From MGIIb-Q1 sp964342465 (GTDB lineage Archaea > Thermoplasmatota > Poseidoniia > Poseidoniales > Thalassarchaeaceae), in the NCBI GenBank assembly GCA_964342465.1, contig CAYFFQ010000007.1, forward strand, positions 12,632 through 76,631: a stretch of DNA of 64,000 nucleotides. The letters are read 5' to 3'. The notes beneath the pieces were generated by a model. That model had not been told where the DNA came from. It saw only the letters and a list, made by a program, of their open reading frames with translations, and did no database searches. Below, in pieces: positions 1-7,945 of this stretch. Both the position numbers and the translations under genes were made by a program. How positions within the stretch are numbered: the first letter of the stretch is position 1; the number at the start of each line of letters is the position of its first letter.

Positions 1-1014
1 GGCTGCCCGATGCTGTGGGCCGACGGCCATACATCTGACCCACCGGTGGTGGAATCATACGAAGGTGAACTGCTGTTCAGCGATGCAGAACTCGCCGCTC
101 GCTACGAGGAACTAGCACCCCGCGGCGAGGTGGACCTCGTCGTCATCGGCTGCCCTCAGGCGAGCCTCGGAGAGATTCGGGCCACAGCGGCTGCAGTCCG
201 AACCCACATGGAATTGGGTCACACCATTCCCAACAGACGACTTTGGCTGTTCACCAGCGGCCACAACCTGCGTCTCGCCGAAGCCGACGGCACATTGGAT
301 ATTCTCGAAGAGGCGGGAGCATTGGTGCTGAAGGACACCTGCCCTGAAGTGACACCCTACAATCGCTCCCGCTACAATCACCTGCTGACAAATTCACTGA
401 AAGCAGAGCATTACCTAACGAGTGGACTCAACAGAATGCCCACCTCAGTAGCACCGATTAAGCGTTGTGTGGATATCGCCTTCGATGCGAGTCTCGTCGC
501 TGGGCCACGCCCCAAGTTGGCAGACCGTTCACCCGAACCACACACCACCAACAAGACCCACCGAGAGGGAGAGTGTGTAGTGGAGGGGAAGAGCATCCCC
601 AGTCAGGAGAGTTGGACCGTTTCAGGGAGAGCGTTGGTCAGTGATGCGCCAATCACCTACCTCGGCTATGTCAATCGCGACAGCGGAGTCATAGAGGAGG
701 CGGGACACCCGCTCGACGGTTGCGCCATCGAGGATACCATTCTCATCTATCCCAAGGGGTCGGGTTCTACCGTCGCCCCATTCGTGTTGATGGGACTCAT
801 CTATACAGGAAGGGGGCCGAAGGCCATCGTCAACCGAGATGTCTGTCCTCTGACCCTTCCCGCCGCCTCCCTGCTCGGCCTACCCTACGCGCACGGCTTC
901 GAATTCGACCCCTGCATGGCTGTCAACAGCGGCGACGAAGTCGAAATGACGCTGGTTGATGGCGTCGTCAGACTGACCGTCACAAAAAGAGGAGAGCGGG
1001 TGGCAGAGTCTTGA
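1..1014 (+). CDS. Aconitase-X family dehydratase, large + swivel domains fused (5' truncated by window edge)
   Basis: The reading frame is open from base 1 (G-C-P-M-L-W), so the N-terminus lies outside the window. The first ~170 visible residues match the C-terminal part of the AcnX catalytic domain (IGCPQASLGEI, KDTCPEVTPYN, LTNSLKAEHY). Residues ~195-330 match the AcnX small swivel domain (GRALVSDAPI, HPLDG, YPKGSGSTVAP). In archaea this family includes phosphomevalonate dehydratase, a [4Fe-4S] enzyme converting mevalonate-5-phosphate to trans-anhydromevalonate phosphate in the archaeal mevalonate pathway. There the two domains are usually separate subunits; here they form one chain with the swivel at the C-terminus. 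That function is inferred from the archaeal setting. Hydroxyproline dehydratase activity, known for other AcnX proteins, is the alternative. Confidence 0.85.
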   Translation, partial: GCPMLWADGHTSDPPVVESYEGELLFSDAELAARYEELAPRGEVDLVVIGCPQASLGEIRATAAAVRTHMELGHTIPNRRLWLFTSGHNLRLAEADGTLDILEEAGALVLKDTCPEVTPYNRSRYNHLLTNSLKAEHYLTSGLNRMPTSVAPIKRCVDIAFDASLVAGPRPKLADRSPEPHTTNKTHREGECVVEGKSIPSQESWTVSGRALVSDAPITYLGYVNRDSGVIEEAGHPLDGCAIEDTILIYPKGSGSTVAPFVLMGLIYTGRGPKAIVNRDVCPLTLPAASLLGLPYAHGFEFDPCMAVNSGDEVEMTLVDGVVRLTVTKRGERVAES

Positions 1015-1041
1015 TGACGAAGGGAACAGTCGTAAGGGAGT

Positions 1042-1197
1042 TCATTCCGACAAATCCTTCACCGGCCAGACGTGTTGGATGTAGCAGTTGGTGCAAGCCT
1101 CGGTAATCATTCTGTCTAGATATGGCAGAGGACGATGCCAAACCTCCAAGGTCTTCGACTCGCCACAGATGGGACAATCGCCGTTCATGTTCGCCAT
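1042..1197 (-). CDS. Small zinc-ribbon protein (51 aa)
   Basis: A short frame begins at an ATG at 1197 and stops at 1042. The 51-residue product has two cysteine pairs, CPIC near residue 8 and CTNC near residue 35, spaced as in a one-knuckle zinc ribbon. It has no signal peptide or membrane segment. It is convergent with the AcnX gene, whose stop lies 27 bases away, and stands alone. Family unknown; the cysteine spacing suggests a metal-stabilised nucleic-acid- or protein-binding fold. It is probably real because the cysteine pattern is coherent and the AcnX frame has already ended. Confidence 0.6.
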   Translation of the reverse strand: MANMNGDCPICGESKTLEVWHRPLPYLDRMITEACTNCYIQHVWPVKDLSE

Positions 1198-1230
1198 GCA
1201 GGGGGCGTGAGAAGAAGCCTATCAACTTGT

Positions 1231-1400
1231 GTGCGCTTATTTCCCCGCTTGATTTCTCATAGACAAGCGGCGGCGGACCGCGACTCCCGACCCACCTCTG
1301 TGCGTTTATTTCCCCGCTTGATTTCTCATAGACAAGCGGCGGCGGGCCGCGACTCCCGACCCACCTCTGTGCGCTTCTTTCGCCACTCGATTTTCACCGT
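1231..1400. repeat. Tandem repeat, 69-bp unit, ~2.4 copies
   Basis: Units start at 1231, 1300 and 1369 (the last partial and diverged). The first two differ at only a few bases. Each unit holds a 7-bp inverted repeat, CCGCTTG and CAAGCGG, separated by 12 bases. It fills the space between the small zinc-ribbon gene and the epimerase at 1501. Confidence 0.9.
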
Positions 1401-1500
1401 GTGAGACTCACCACTTCTCCTGTTCCGGTTGTCTGACCGTGTGCGACCTCTCCGACTCTCGTCGCCAAAGGGCAATACGCTACCCCCTCATCCGCCACCC

Positions 1501-2478
1501 ATGCGGTGCATCGTGACAGGTGGTGGGGGGTTCCTTGGAAGCCACCTTTCCGAAGCTCTGTTAGCGCGCGGACACTCCGTCGCCATCGTTGACAATCTGT
1601 TCCGTGGCCGCAAAGCCAACATGAACGACTTCAAAACGATGCCTGATTTCACATTCATTCTCGGTGACTGCTCCGACATCAACATGATGGAGAAGGCTGA
1701 AGAAAAACTCGGCGGCGTCGACATCATCTATCATCTCGCCGCCATCAACGGCACCAAATACTTCGACGAACGTGCTGACCTCGTCATCGATGTCAACATG
1801 AGAACAACCAGCCTCGTGGTCAAATTCGCCACTGACAGAGGGGCGAGGCTGGTCTTCACCAGCAGTCCGGAAGCATTCGGACTACAGTCAGAAATGCCCC
1901 TTTCTGAACACACGGAGTCGCTTTTCTCCAGCCCCCATGAACATTTCAGACACTCTTATGGTGGAAGCAAGTATCTCGGGGAGATTCTCGTCAGATACGC
2001 AGTACGGGAGAGGGGATTGGACGGGCGAATCATCAGACCGTTCAACGGTTACGGGCCGCGGCTCAAGGGGGACAACTATGGACAGGTGACCTCAATTTTC
2101 CTCCATCAGTGTCTTGACGAACAGAACATCACTCTGCACAAAGATGGCAGCCAAACCCGCTGCTTCACATGGTATCAAGACATCATCGATGCAATGATTC
2201 TGGTGGGTGAGTTGGACGAGGGTGTGGATGGCTCTTCGCTGAAGGGGGGGTCATTCAATGTCGGCTCGACGGATGAGGTGACCATCAGGAGGGTCGCCGA
2301 ATTGGCAATCGAAGTCAGCGGGGCTGAAATCGAAATCGTCGAGACGGAGGGGCATCCTGGAGATTCGGGGCGGCGCATCCCAGACATCACCGCCGCCCAG
2401 CAGAGTCTCGGCTGGTCGCCGACGATAGGAATAGAGGAGGGGATGCGCCGCTGCTGGGACTGGATTCAATTCAGATGA
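1501..2478 (+). CDS. NAD-dependent sugar-nucleotide epimerase/dehydratase (extended SDR)
   Basis: A 325-aa cytoplasmic SDR enzyme. The Rossmann motif TGGGGFLGSH lies at residues ~6-15 and the catalytic YxxxK appears as YGGSK. The family includes UDP-glucose 4-epimerase, dTDP-glucose 4,6-dehydratase and UDP-glucuronate decarboxylase; the exact substrate cannot be read from sequence. The frame is open upstream to 1429, but the ATG at 1501 places the Rossmann strand right at the N-terminus as in the family, so it is chosen. Likely role: nucleotide-sugar supply for surface glycans. A second, more UDP-galactose-epimerase-like member lies at 25.4 kb. Confidence 0.9.
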   Translation: MRCIVTGGGGFLGSHLSEALLARGHSVAIVDNLFRGRKANMNDFKTMPDFTFILGDCSDINMMEKAEEKLGGVDIIYHLAAINGTKYFDERADLVIDVNMRTTSLVVKFATDRGARLVFTSSPEAFGLQSEMPLSEHTESLFSSPHEHFRHSYGGSKYLGEILVRYAVRERGLDGRIIRPFNGYGPRLKGDNYGQVTSIFLHQCLDEQNITLHKDGSQTRCFTWYQDIIDAMILVGELDEGVDGSSLKGGSFNVGSTDEVTIRRVAELAIEVSGAEIEIVETEGHPGDSGRRIPDITAAQQSLGWSPTIGIEEGMRRCWDWIQFR

Positions 2479-2736
2479 TTACCCAATCCTACACTCCTTT
2501 TGGACAGTTCTCCACCACCAAGTCCGAAAAAAGGAACCTTCGGGCGGTTTCACGCAGGTAGAGAGAACGAGCGACTCACCCCCCCAACAATCGACTTGAG
2601 AAAAATGTGGCCGACTTAAAAGAGGATGAATCACTTCCAATCGGGTTGACGGGCGTGAAGTAGCCGCACTGTCGGAACAGCACCCTTAGCCGTAATAACC
2701 CTCTATTCCCACAATTTCATCCGGCTATTCAGTTAT
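2479..2736. promoter_or_regulatory. Intergenic region with candidate TATA-like element
   Basis: No gene seen in this 258-bp stretch. A TATA-like CTTAAAAG at 2615-2622 lies about 115 bases before the membrane-protein ATG and could be its archaeal promoter with a long leader. Weak evidence. Confidence 0.25.
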
Positions 2737-4110
2737 ATGCCGCTTGATAACTCGGCAGAAGCGATGGTAAGGCCTCAGAAGGAATCCTACAATTGGGCTG
2801 CCGGCTCATACCTCGACCTGTTCATCGTCTCAGCATTTACTCAGGTGCTCTTCGCCATCGCCCTCTATTGGGTCTTTTTCCGCGATGCTGACCTGTACAA
2901 TCACGCAGACTCTGCGGCCTCGTTCCTGAACACCAACTACCCCCTCCTCGCCATCGGCACACTCTCAATGGTTGGCTGGATGATGGCTCTGTTGATGGGA
3001 ATCGGCTTTGACCGACTGCCTCTGGATTATCAAACTGCACCCTTTGACAAATCGACCATTTCCACAGTCGCTACGCTCAATATAATCGGTCAAGTATTCA
3101 TTTTCGCAGGATTAGTCTCAGGCAGTTTCGACCTGCTCAAACAACTCGGAATGATGGGTGGTGCGGTTCTCGGCCTGCAACTCATTCTCATCGGCCCGAT
3201 CGGATGGAAGGCCGCAAGAGGGAGGGGAGCAAGCCCTGACGAAAAAGTGGGGTTGTGGGTAGTAGGGATTCTCATCTCTCTTCCCTTAATGGGAATGATG
3301 ACGATTCTCGTCTGGCTGCTCGCTGAGTTCAATTGGTTTTACAACATCTTCTGGGCGATTTTTCTAGACGGCTTCTGGCTGATGGCCGCTTTTGCTCTCA
3401 TTTTGTCTCATTTCCAGCAGCGTCTGGGTTGGCACCTCATGGATGCGGATGTCATCCGCAAGTCATTTCAGGTCTTCGTCACTCTCTCATTGGCACATTT
3501 CCTGCTCGAATATCTCTATCAAGTGGGAGTGATTCAGGACAGCGCCGTTCAGGCGAGCATCTCTGCCCCCATTCTTTGGGTTTTCTTCGTCTCAAGACCT
3601 GACAGAATCTGGAAGAACGTCCTTGCGAAACGAAGATGCAGCGCCCAAATCCTTTCCAGCCATTCGTGGCTTCTCGCCACTGCGGCCATCGGCATCTATG
3701 AGGCATTCTACATCGACAACACAGATATGTTCTTCACTCGGTTGATGTTGATTTTCGGTGTCATCGGAATGGCTGTTTGGGGGTTTTCAGTGCAACTCCA
3801 CGAAGACCACCTCCACATACCCAATCACGAGAGAGAGGAGAGGTGGATAAATGTGACAATGTCCATGGTGGTGATGTTCGGATCCATCTATCTCGCTCTC
3901 GACCATGGGGGAACTGTCGATTGGCTCAATCTGGATGCAGTGACTCTTTTGACGGTGTTTGGGATTTTCATCGCCGGTGTGGAATTTCTCGTGTGGTTGG
4001 TCAGCAACAACATCTCGGGTCAGAAGGATTGGTACAGGATACCGATGTACCACGGCTCACTCGATGAAACTGAGGAGGAAGACCCCTACTTCCCCAATTC
4101 AGACGAGTGA
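2737..4110 (+). CDS. Polytopic membrane protein of unknown function (~12 TM)
   Basis: The 457-aa product is dominated by hydrophobic segments (about 12 predicted by eye) with short polar loops, and ends in an acidic tail (DETEEEDPYFPNSDE). No ATP-binding, catalytic or transporter signature is recognised. Several histidines near helix ends (for example LHEDHLHIPNHE before a late helix) could bind a metal or haem, but that is speculation. It is single, with an upstream leader of ~260 bases, and convergent with the KaiC-like gene at 4226. Function unknown. Confidence 0.8.
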   Translation: MPLDNSAEAMVRPQKESYNWAAGSYLDLFIVSAFTQVLFAIALYWVFFRDADLYNHADSAASFLNTNYPLLAIGTLSMVGWMMALLMGIGFDRLPLDYQTAPFDKSTISTVATLNIIGQVFIFAGLVSGSFDLLKQLGMMGGAVLGLQLILIGPIGWKAARGRGASPDEKVGLWVVGILISLPLMGMMTILVWLLAEFNWFYNIFWAIFLDGFWLMAAFALILSHFQQRLGWHLMDADVIRKSFQVFVTLSLAHFLLEYLYQVGVIQDSAVQASISAPILWVFFVSRPDRIWKNVLAKRRCSAQILSSHSWLLATAAIGIYEAFYIDNTDMFFTRLMLIFGVIGMAVWGFSVQLHEDHLHIPNHEREERWINVTMSMVVMFGSIYLALDHGGTVDWLNLDAVTLLTVFGIFIAGVEFLVWLVSNNISGQKDWYRIPMYHGSLDETEEEDPYFPNSDE

Positions 4111-4225
4111 AGCAAACTCCGCAATGTCGAGAGCAAGAGAACCGACTTCGGGCAGGCCGCATGATGCGAGAACCGAGCGACACTGCCCGTTTGGTGAGCA
4201 GTTCGTCAGGTTGGAGATGGCAGCA

Positions 4226-4948
4226 TCACTGAATTGCGAACTTGCTCGACGACTTATCCCAGTAGTATGGGCGATAGCCGAGGATGTGGTTTGTATGCCT
4301 CATCTTGACCACTGCAATCTTCCGATTGACCGAGTCGCCCTCTCTGTCCATCGTCAGATGAACGACACCATCCGATAGATAATCCTCAATTCCGAACTCG
4401 CCATACTGATTCTTCGCCTCACCCATCATCTCACAGATGATGAGGCCTGTGAGCCCCATGCGGCGAATCGCCTCGAAGAAGCGGAAGACCTCATCACGCG
4501 GGTTGTCCATCTTGGTAAGAGTGAAAAACGCTCCGAGACTGTCGAAGACGACAACTTCGAAGCCGATGCTGTCTCGGTAGTTGGCGAGTTGTTTGATCAA
4601 CTGGCCCATCCAATCCACACTCTCAGTCATCCCTTGAGAATCGAGTTGCACTCGTAGGTCAGCAAGGTCGATGATGGCAATCCTTGAGCGCACCCGCGGG
4701 TCTTGCACATCCATCCCCATGCCGGCCATGTGACTGGCGAGGCTATCCTTGCCCTGTTCGAGAGTTACGTAGATCCCACTGGTCTTGCCCTCCAACACAG
4801 CGTTGTATAGCATGGAGAATCCGAGGCTTGACTTCATGGAGCCTGAAACTCCAGCGAGCAGAACGATGTGGCCCTTGGGGATGCCACCCTGCATCTTATC
4901 ATCAAGGCCAACTATGTATGTGGGAATCCTCTCTTTCGCTCCGTTCAT
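4226..4948 (-). CDS. KaiC-like RecA-superfamily ATPase, single domain
   Basis: A 240-aa single-domain protein. IPTYIVGLDDKMQGGIPKGHIVLLAG is followed by a P-loop, GVSGSMKSS, in which the usual GKT/S is MKS. Then come YVTLEQG (catalytic glutamate region) and a Walker B-like VVVFDSLG. Related archaeal single-domain KaiC proteins are ATPases in signalling or archaellum-type complexes; no partner is evident here. The ATG at 4948 is chosen because the upstream extension to 5035 is low quality and would overlap the divergent Maf gene at 5015. The two genes share a 66-bp promoter space. Confidence 0.8.
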   Translation of the reverse strand: MNGAKERIPTYIVGLDDKMQGGIPKGHIVLLAGVSGSMKSSLGFSMLYNAVLEGKTSGIYVTLEQGKDSLASHMAGMGMDVQDPRVRSRIAIIDLADLRVQLDSQGMTESVDWMGQLIKQLANYRDSIGFEVVVFDSLGAFFTLTKMDNPRDEVFRFFEAIRRMGLTGLIICEMMGEAKNQYGEFGIEDYLSDGVVHLTMDREGDSVNRKIAVVKMRHTNHILGYRPYYWDKSSSKFAIQ

Positions 4949-5014
4949 ACGGCAACTCCACCCCCCCCGACAATGCTTCGCATGATAAACGCGTTCCCCC
5001 TCCCGTGTGGTAGG

Positions 5015-5653
5015 ATGCGACCTGCCCACATCCATCTCGCCTCAGCCTCTGAGAGGAGGGGTGCATGGTTGAAAGTGAACATACCAGACCGCGATGTGAA
5101 AATCACCACCTCCGCACTGCTCTCCTGTAATGAAGATGTAGCGACGGGATTGTTGGTCAGCGAGATGGTCGAGGCGGTCCTCGCCAGCAAGATTGAATCC
5201 GCTAGAGCCGAGTTCACAGTGGCGGCATGGGCCGATGAGTCTCTACCAGACATCATCATCGTCGCTGACACCCTCGTTGAGGACCCTGACGACCCTCATC
5301 TCGCTCTCGGTAAGCCTCAGAGCAGGGGGGATGCTGCGGCGATGCTGGTCAGACTATCCGGCCGCTCCCACAACGTTTGGTCTGGAACCGCCATTCTCTC
5401 CAGCGATGGGGAGGATTGGCAGGTCTTCACCGCTGTCGAGCGGGCTGCCGTGGAGTTCTCCGAACTCGGCGCTGAGACGATTCTCGGGCTACTCGACAGT
5501 GGCAGTTGGCTCGGCAAGGCGGGTGGATATGACCTCGCTGGAGAGATGGGTGAATTCGCCTCCCTCGTCGCCGGAGAGCGGGTCACGGTGCTCGGCTTCG
5601 CCCCTCTCGCAATCGGAGAGGTGAGGAGGTTCATTTCCAAGCGAAATGATTGA
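5015..5653 (+). CDS. maf: Maf/HAM1-like nucleotide pyrophosphatase
   Basis: A 212-aa protein of the Maf family, which hydrolyses nucleoside triphosphates (dTTP/UTP or modified nucleotides) to monophosphates as a house-cleaning function. The N-terminal LASASERRGAWL matches the family phosphate loop, ADTLV matches the catalytic-site strand, and LGKP matches the following loop. The C-terminal GYDLAGEMGEFASLVAG block also fits. The start at 5015 puts the strand and phosphate loop at the N-terminus; the open frame reaches back to 4868 but overlaps the divergent KaiC-like gene. Substrate preference cannot be assigned. Confidence 0.85.
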   Translation: MRPAHIHLASASERRGAWLKVNIPDRDVKITTSALLSCNEDVATGLLVSEMVEAVLASKIESARAEFTVAAWADESLPDIIIVADTLVEDPDDPHLALGKPQSRGDAAAMLVRLSGRSHNVWSGTAILSSDGEDWQVFTAVERAAVEFSELGAETILGLLDSGSWLGKAGGYDLAGEMGEFASLVAGERVTVLGFAPLAIGEVRRFISKRND

Positions 5654-5722
5654 ACCCTGATTCAGAGAAGTTGGTGGAAATAGCTGAGGAATGTTTAACA
5701 TCAGTGAACCGTTCAATGGCTT

Positions 5723-6487
5723 ATGACAATGTCCTCGCCGACCATAGAAATATCTGGATTGACTCGTGGATATGGCTCGGGAAAGAGCAGAGTCGATGTC
5801 CTTAAGGAATTGAACATGGGTGTCGAGAGGGGAACCATCTACGGCCTGTTGGGGCCTTCTGGTTGTGGCAAGACGACCCTCCTCAAAGTGATACTCGGCA
5901 GGTTGATTCCAGAAGCCGGCTCGGTCAACGTCTTGGGTGCGGCTCCGGGAGAAAAGCACTCACGCGTCCCCGGCAGTGCAGTCGGCTACTCACCACAGGA
6001 GATTGCGCTCTATGCCGACCTGACCATCGCTGAAACATTCCTGTTCCACGGCAGATTGCATGGTTTGGAGCGGTCTCACATCAAGGAGAAACAGGATTGG
6101 CTTCTTCACTTTCTCGACCTTCCCGAGCCGACAAGACCGGTGGGGAAATTGTCCGGTGGACAGAAGCGCAGAGTGAGTCTCGCCGTCTCTCTCCTCCACC
6201 AACCTGAACTACTGCTGCTCGATGAGCCGACTGTCGGAGTCGACCCCGAACTGCGAGCGAGAGTATGGGATTATCTAGGAAAAATATCTGAACTGGGCTG
6301 CACAATCATAGTGACAACCCACTACATCGAAGAAGCGTCGAAGGCTGACAGAGTCGGATTGATGAGAAATGGGGTACTTCTTGCTGAAGACACACCAGCC
6401 TCAGTGATGGATTCACAAGGCGTGAACTCTCTTGAAGAGGCCTTCCTCGCCCTCTGTAAAAGGAGTGACGGAGGTGCTCCAAAATGA
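5723..6487 (+). CDS. ABC exporter ATP-binding protein
   Basis: A 254-aa ABC ATPase. Walker A GPSGCGKTT lies near residue 45, signature LSGGQKRR near 140, Walker B LLLLDEPT, then the H-loop region TTHYIEEA. It pairs with the ABC-2 permease at 6717 as an exporter of drug/lipid/polysaccharide type; substrate unknown. ATGs at 5723 and 5729 are both possible starts. Its TGA overlaps an ATG at 6484 that opens the repeat-encoded ORF lying between the two subunits, which is unusual for an ABC operon. Confidence 0.9.
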   Translation: MTMSSPTIEISGLTRGYGSGKSRVDVLKELNMGVERGTIYGLLGPSGCGKTTLLKVILGRLIPEAGSVNVLGAAPGEKHSRVPGSAVGYSPQEIALYADLTIAETFLFHGRLHGLERSHIKEKQDWLLHFLDLPEPTRPVGKLSGGQKRRVSLAVSLLHQPELLLLDEPTVGVDPELRARVWDYLGKISELGCTIIVTTHYIEEASKADRVGLMRNGVLLAEDTPASVMDSQGVNSLEEAFLALCKRSDGGAPK

Positions 6488-6720
6488 CTCAAACTGAGTG
6501 CCTCTTCCGACCTGCCCGAACCACCATGACCGACACGGTGTACCCTCACCAGCCTGCCCGAACCACCATGACCGACACGGTGTACCCTCGCCGACCTGGC
6601 CGAACCACCATGACCGACACGGTGTACCCTCGCCGACCTGGCCGAACCACCATGAGCGACAGGCACACCACACCCACTCGACATTCACCATGTACCGTTG
6701 CAGAGGTGGTGGGTAGATGA
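6484..6720 (+). CDS. Possible repeat-encoded 78-aa peptide between the two ABC genes
   Basis: The ATG at 6484 overlaps the TGA of the ATPase gene (ATGA), and this frame's TGA at 6718-6720 overlaps the ATG of the permease at 6717 (ATGA). The body is four copies of a 14-residue unit around RPxRTTMTDTVYP, because the 42-bp repeat is a multiple of three. The double overlap is what a translationally coupled operon gene would look like. However, every frame through a 42-bp repeat tends to stay open, so coincidence cannot be excluded. No signal peptide or known domain. Confidence 0.35.
   Translation: MTQTECLFRPARTTMTDTVYPHQPARTTMTDTVYPRRPGRTTMTDTVYPRRPGRTTMSDRHTTPTRHSPCTVAEVVGR
6507..6662. repeat. 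Tandem repeat, 42-bp unit, ~3.7 copies
   Basis: The shared core CCACCATGACCGACACGG (last copy slightly diverged) recurs at 6521, 6563, 6605 and 6647, exactly 42 bases apart. It lies inside an operon, between an ABC ATPase and its permease. Confidence 0.95.
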
Positions 6721-7787
6721 GGTGGGACCGCGTCTACGCCATCTCCGCCCGCAAGTTCGCCTCACTGAGGCGTGATAAGAGGATGTTCGGATTCATCGTG
6801 TTGATGCCAGCCATCCAGATTCTTCTCTTTGGAATTGCCATCGGACAGGCACCGTCGGGCCTTGATTTTGCAGTCGTCGATGATTCTGATTCACCCTTCT
6901 CCAATCAGTTGATTGATGAACTAAATCAGTCTGATTCCCTCGTCATCCACACCGAATATCACACCGTCGAGTCGGGTCGTGAGTCCATCTCTTCTGGTGA
7001 GTTGTGGGGTCTACTCTACATCAGCGAGAATGGTTCCATGGAACTACACCTCGACAATTCGAATCAACAGATTTCCAATACCATCATCGTGGAGGTCAGA
7101 AATGCGATGACCGAAGTGCTGAATGGAGCCGGCGCATCGATTCCACTCGAACTGAGCGACCCAGTCTATGGTGAAAAGGACCCCGCCTTCATCGATTTCC
7201 TCGCCCCAGGGATAATGACGATGGTCTGCTTCCTCTTCAGTCTGATTTTGACGACGATGGCCTTCGTCGGCGAGCGCTACGACGGTACCCTCGACCGTAT
7301 CTTCGCCGCCGGAACCAGACCTAGCGAAGTCCTTGTTGGCCATCTCTCGGCATTCACCACGATTCTCATCGGTCAGGTTACTGTGGTGATTCTCATCGCC
7401 ACCCTCGGCTTCGACATCACCATCGAAGGAAGTGTGATTCTTCTGTTCGTCCTCGGCATGCTCCTCGGCTGGGCAGCGATGTGTCTCGGTCTCTTCGTCT
7501 CCTCCAAGGCGGCGAGTGAATTCCAAGCGATGCAGATCAACATGCCCGTCCTCTTCCCTGTACTCCTTCTCTCAGGGATTCTATGGCCTGTGCAAGCGCT
7601 ACCCGATTGGATTCAACCACTTTCTTGGGCTCTTCCGACCACTTGGACGGCTGAGGGATTTCGCTCCATCATGTTGCGTGGATGGGGGTTGGACTCATTT
7701 GAAGTGCAGATAGCCCTCGGCTACAATCTTCTCTTCGCCGCCTTCGCATTGTTCATTTCCAGCCGCACCCTCAAGGTCAGGGAATGA
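6717..7787 (+). CDS. ABC-2 type exporter permease
   Basis: A 356-aa membrane subunit of ABC-2 layout. One TM segment lies at residues ~25-42, followed by an extracytoplasmic domain of ~120 residues, then five TM segments from ~170 to the end. FVGERYDGTLDRIFAAGTRPSEVLVG matches the coupling region after the second TM seen in DrrB/YhgE-like permeases. It works with the ATPase encoded just upstream, separated only by the 42-bp repeat. Substrate not predictable. Confidence 0.88.
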   Translation: MRWDRVYAISARKFASLRRDKRMFGFIVLMPAIQILLFGIAIGQAPSGLDFAVVDDSDSPFSNQLIDELNQSDSLVIHTEYHTVESGRESISSGELWGLLYISENGSMELHLDNSNQQISNTIIVEVRNAMTEVLNGAGASIPLELSDPVYGEKDPAFIDFLAPGIMTMVCFLFSLILTTMAFVGERYDGTLDRIFAAGTRPSEVLVGHLSAFTTILIGQVTVVILIATLGFDITIEGSVILLFVLGMLLGWAAMCLGLFVSSKAASEFQAMQINMPVLFPVLLLSGILWPVQALPDWIQPLSWALPTTWTAEGFRSIMLRGWGLDSFEVQIALGYNLLFAAFALFISSRTLKVRE

Positions 7788-7945
7788 ATTGCCCAGAGGA
7801 GGACCTCAATGGAGTGATGGATTCTTTGTGAGATGGGTGGAACCCCTTCGCGGCAGAGTAGGGTCACTCACAACTGAGCCGCCAATAACGCTGTCATCAC
7901 ACCTAAGCCAGCCATCTCACTCGGCCCATGCCGAGGTGTAGTCGA

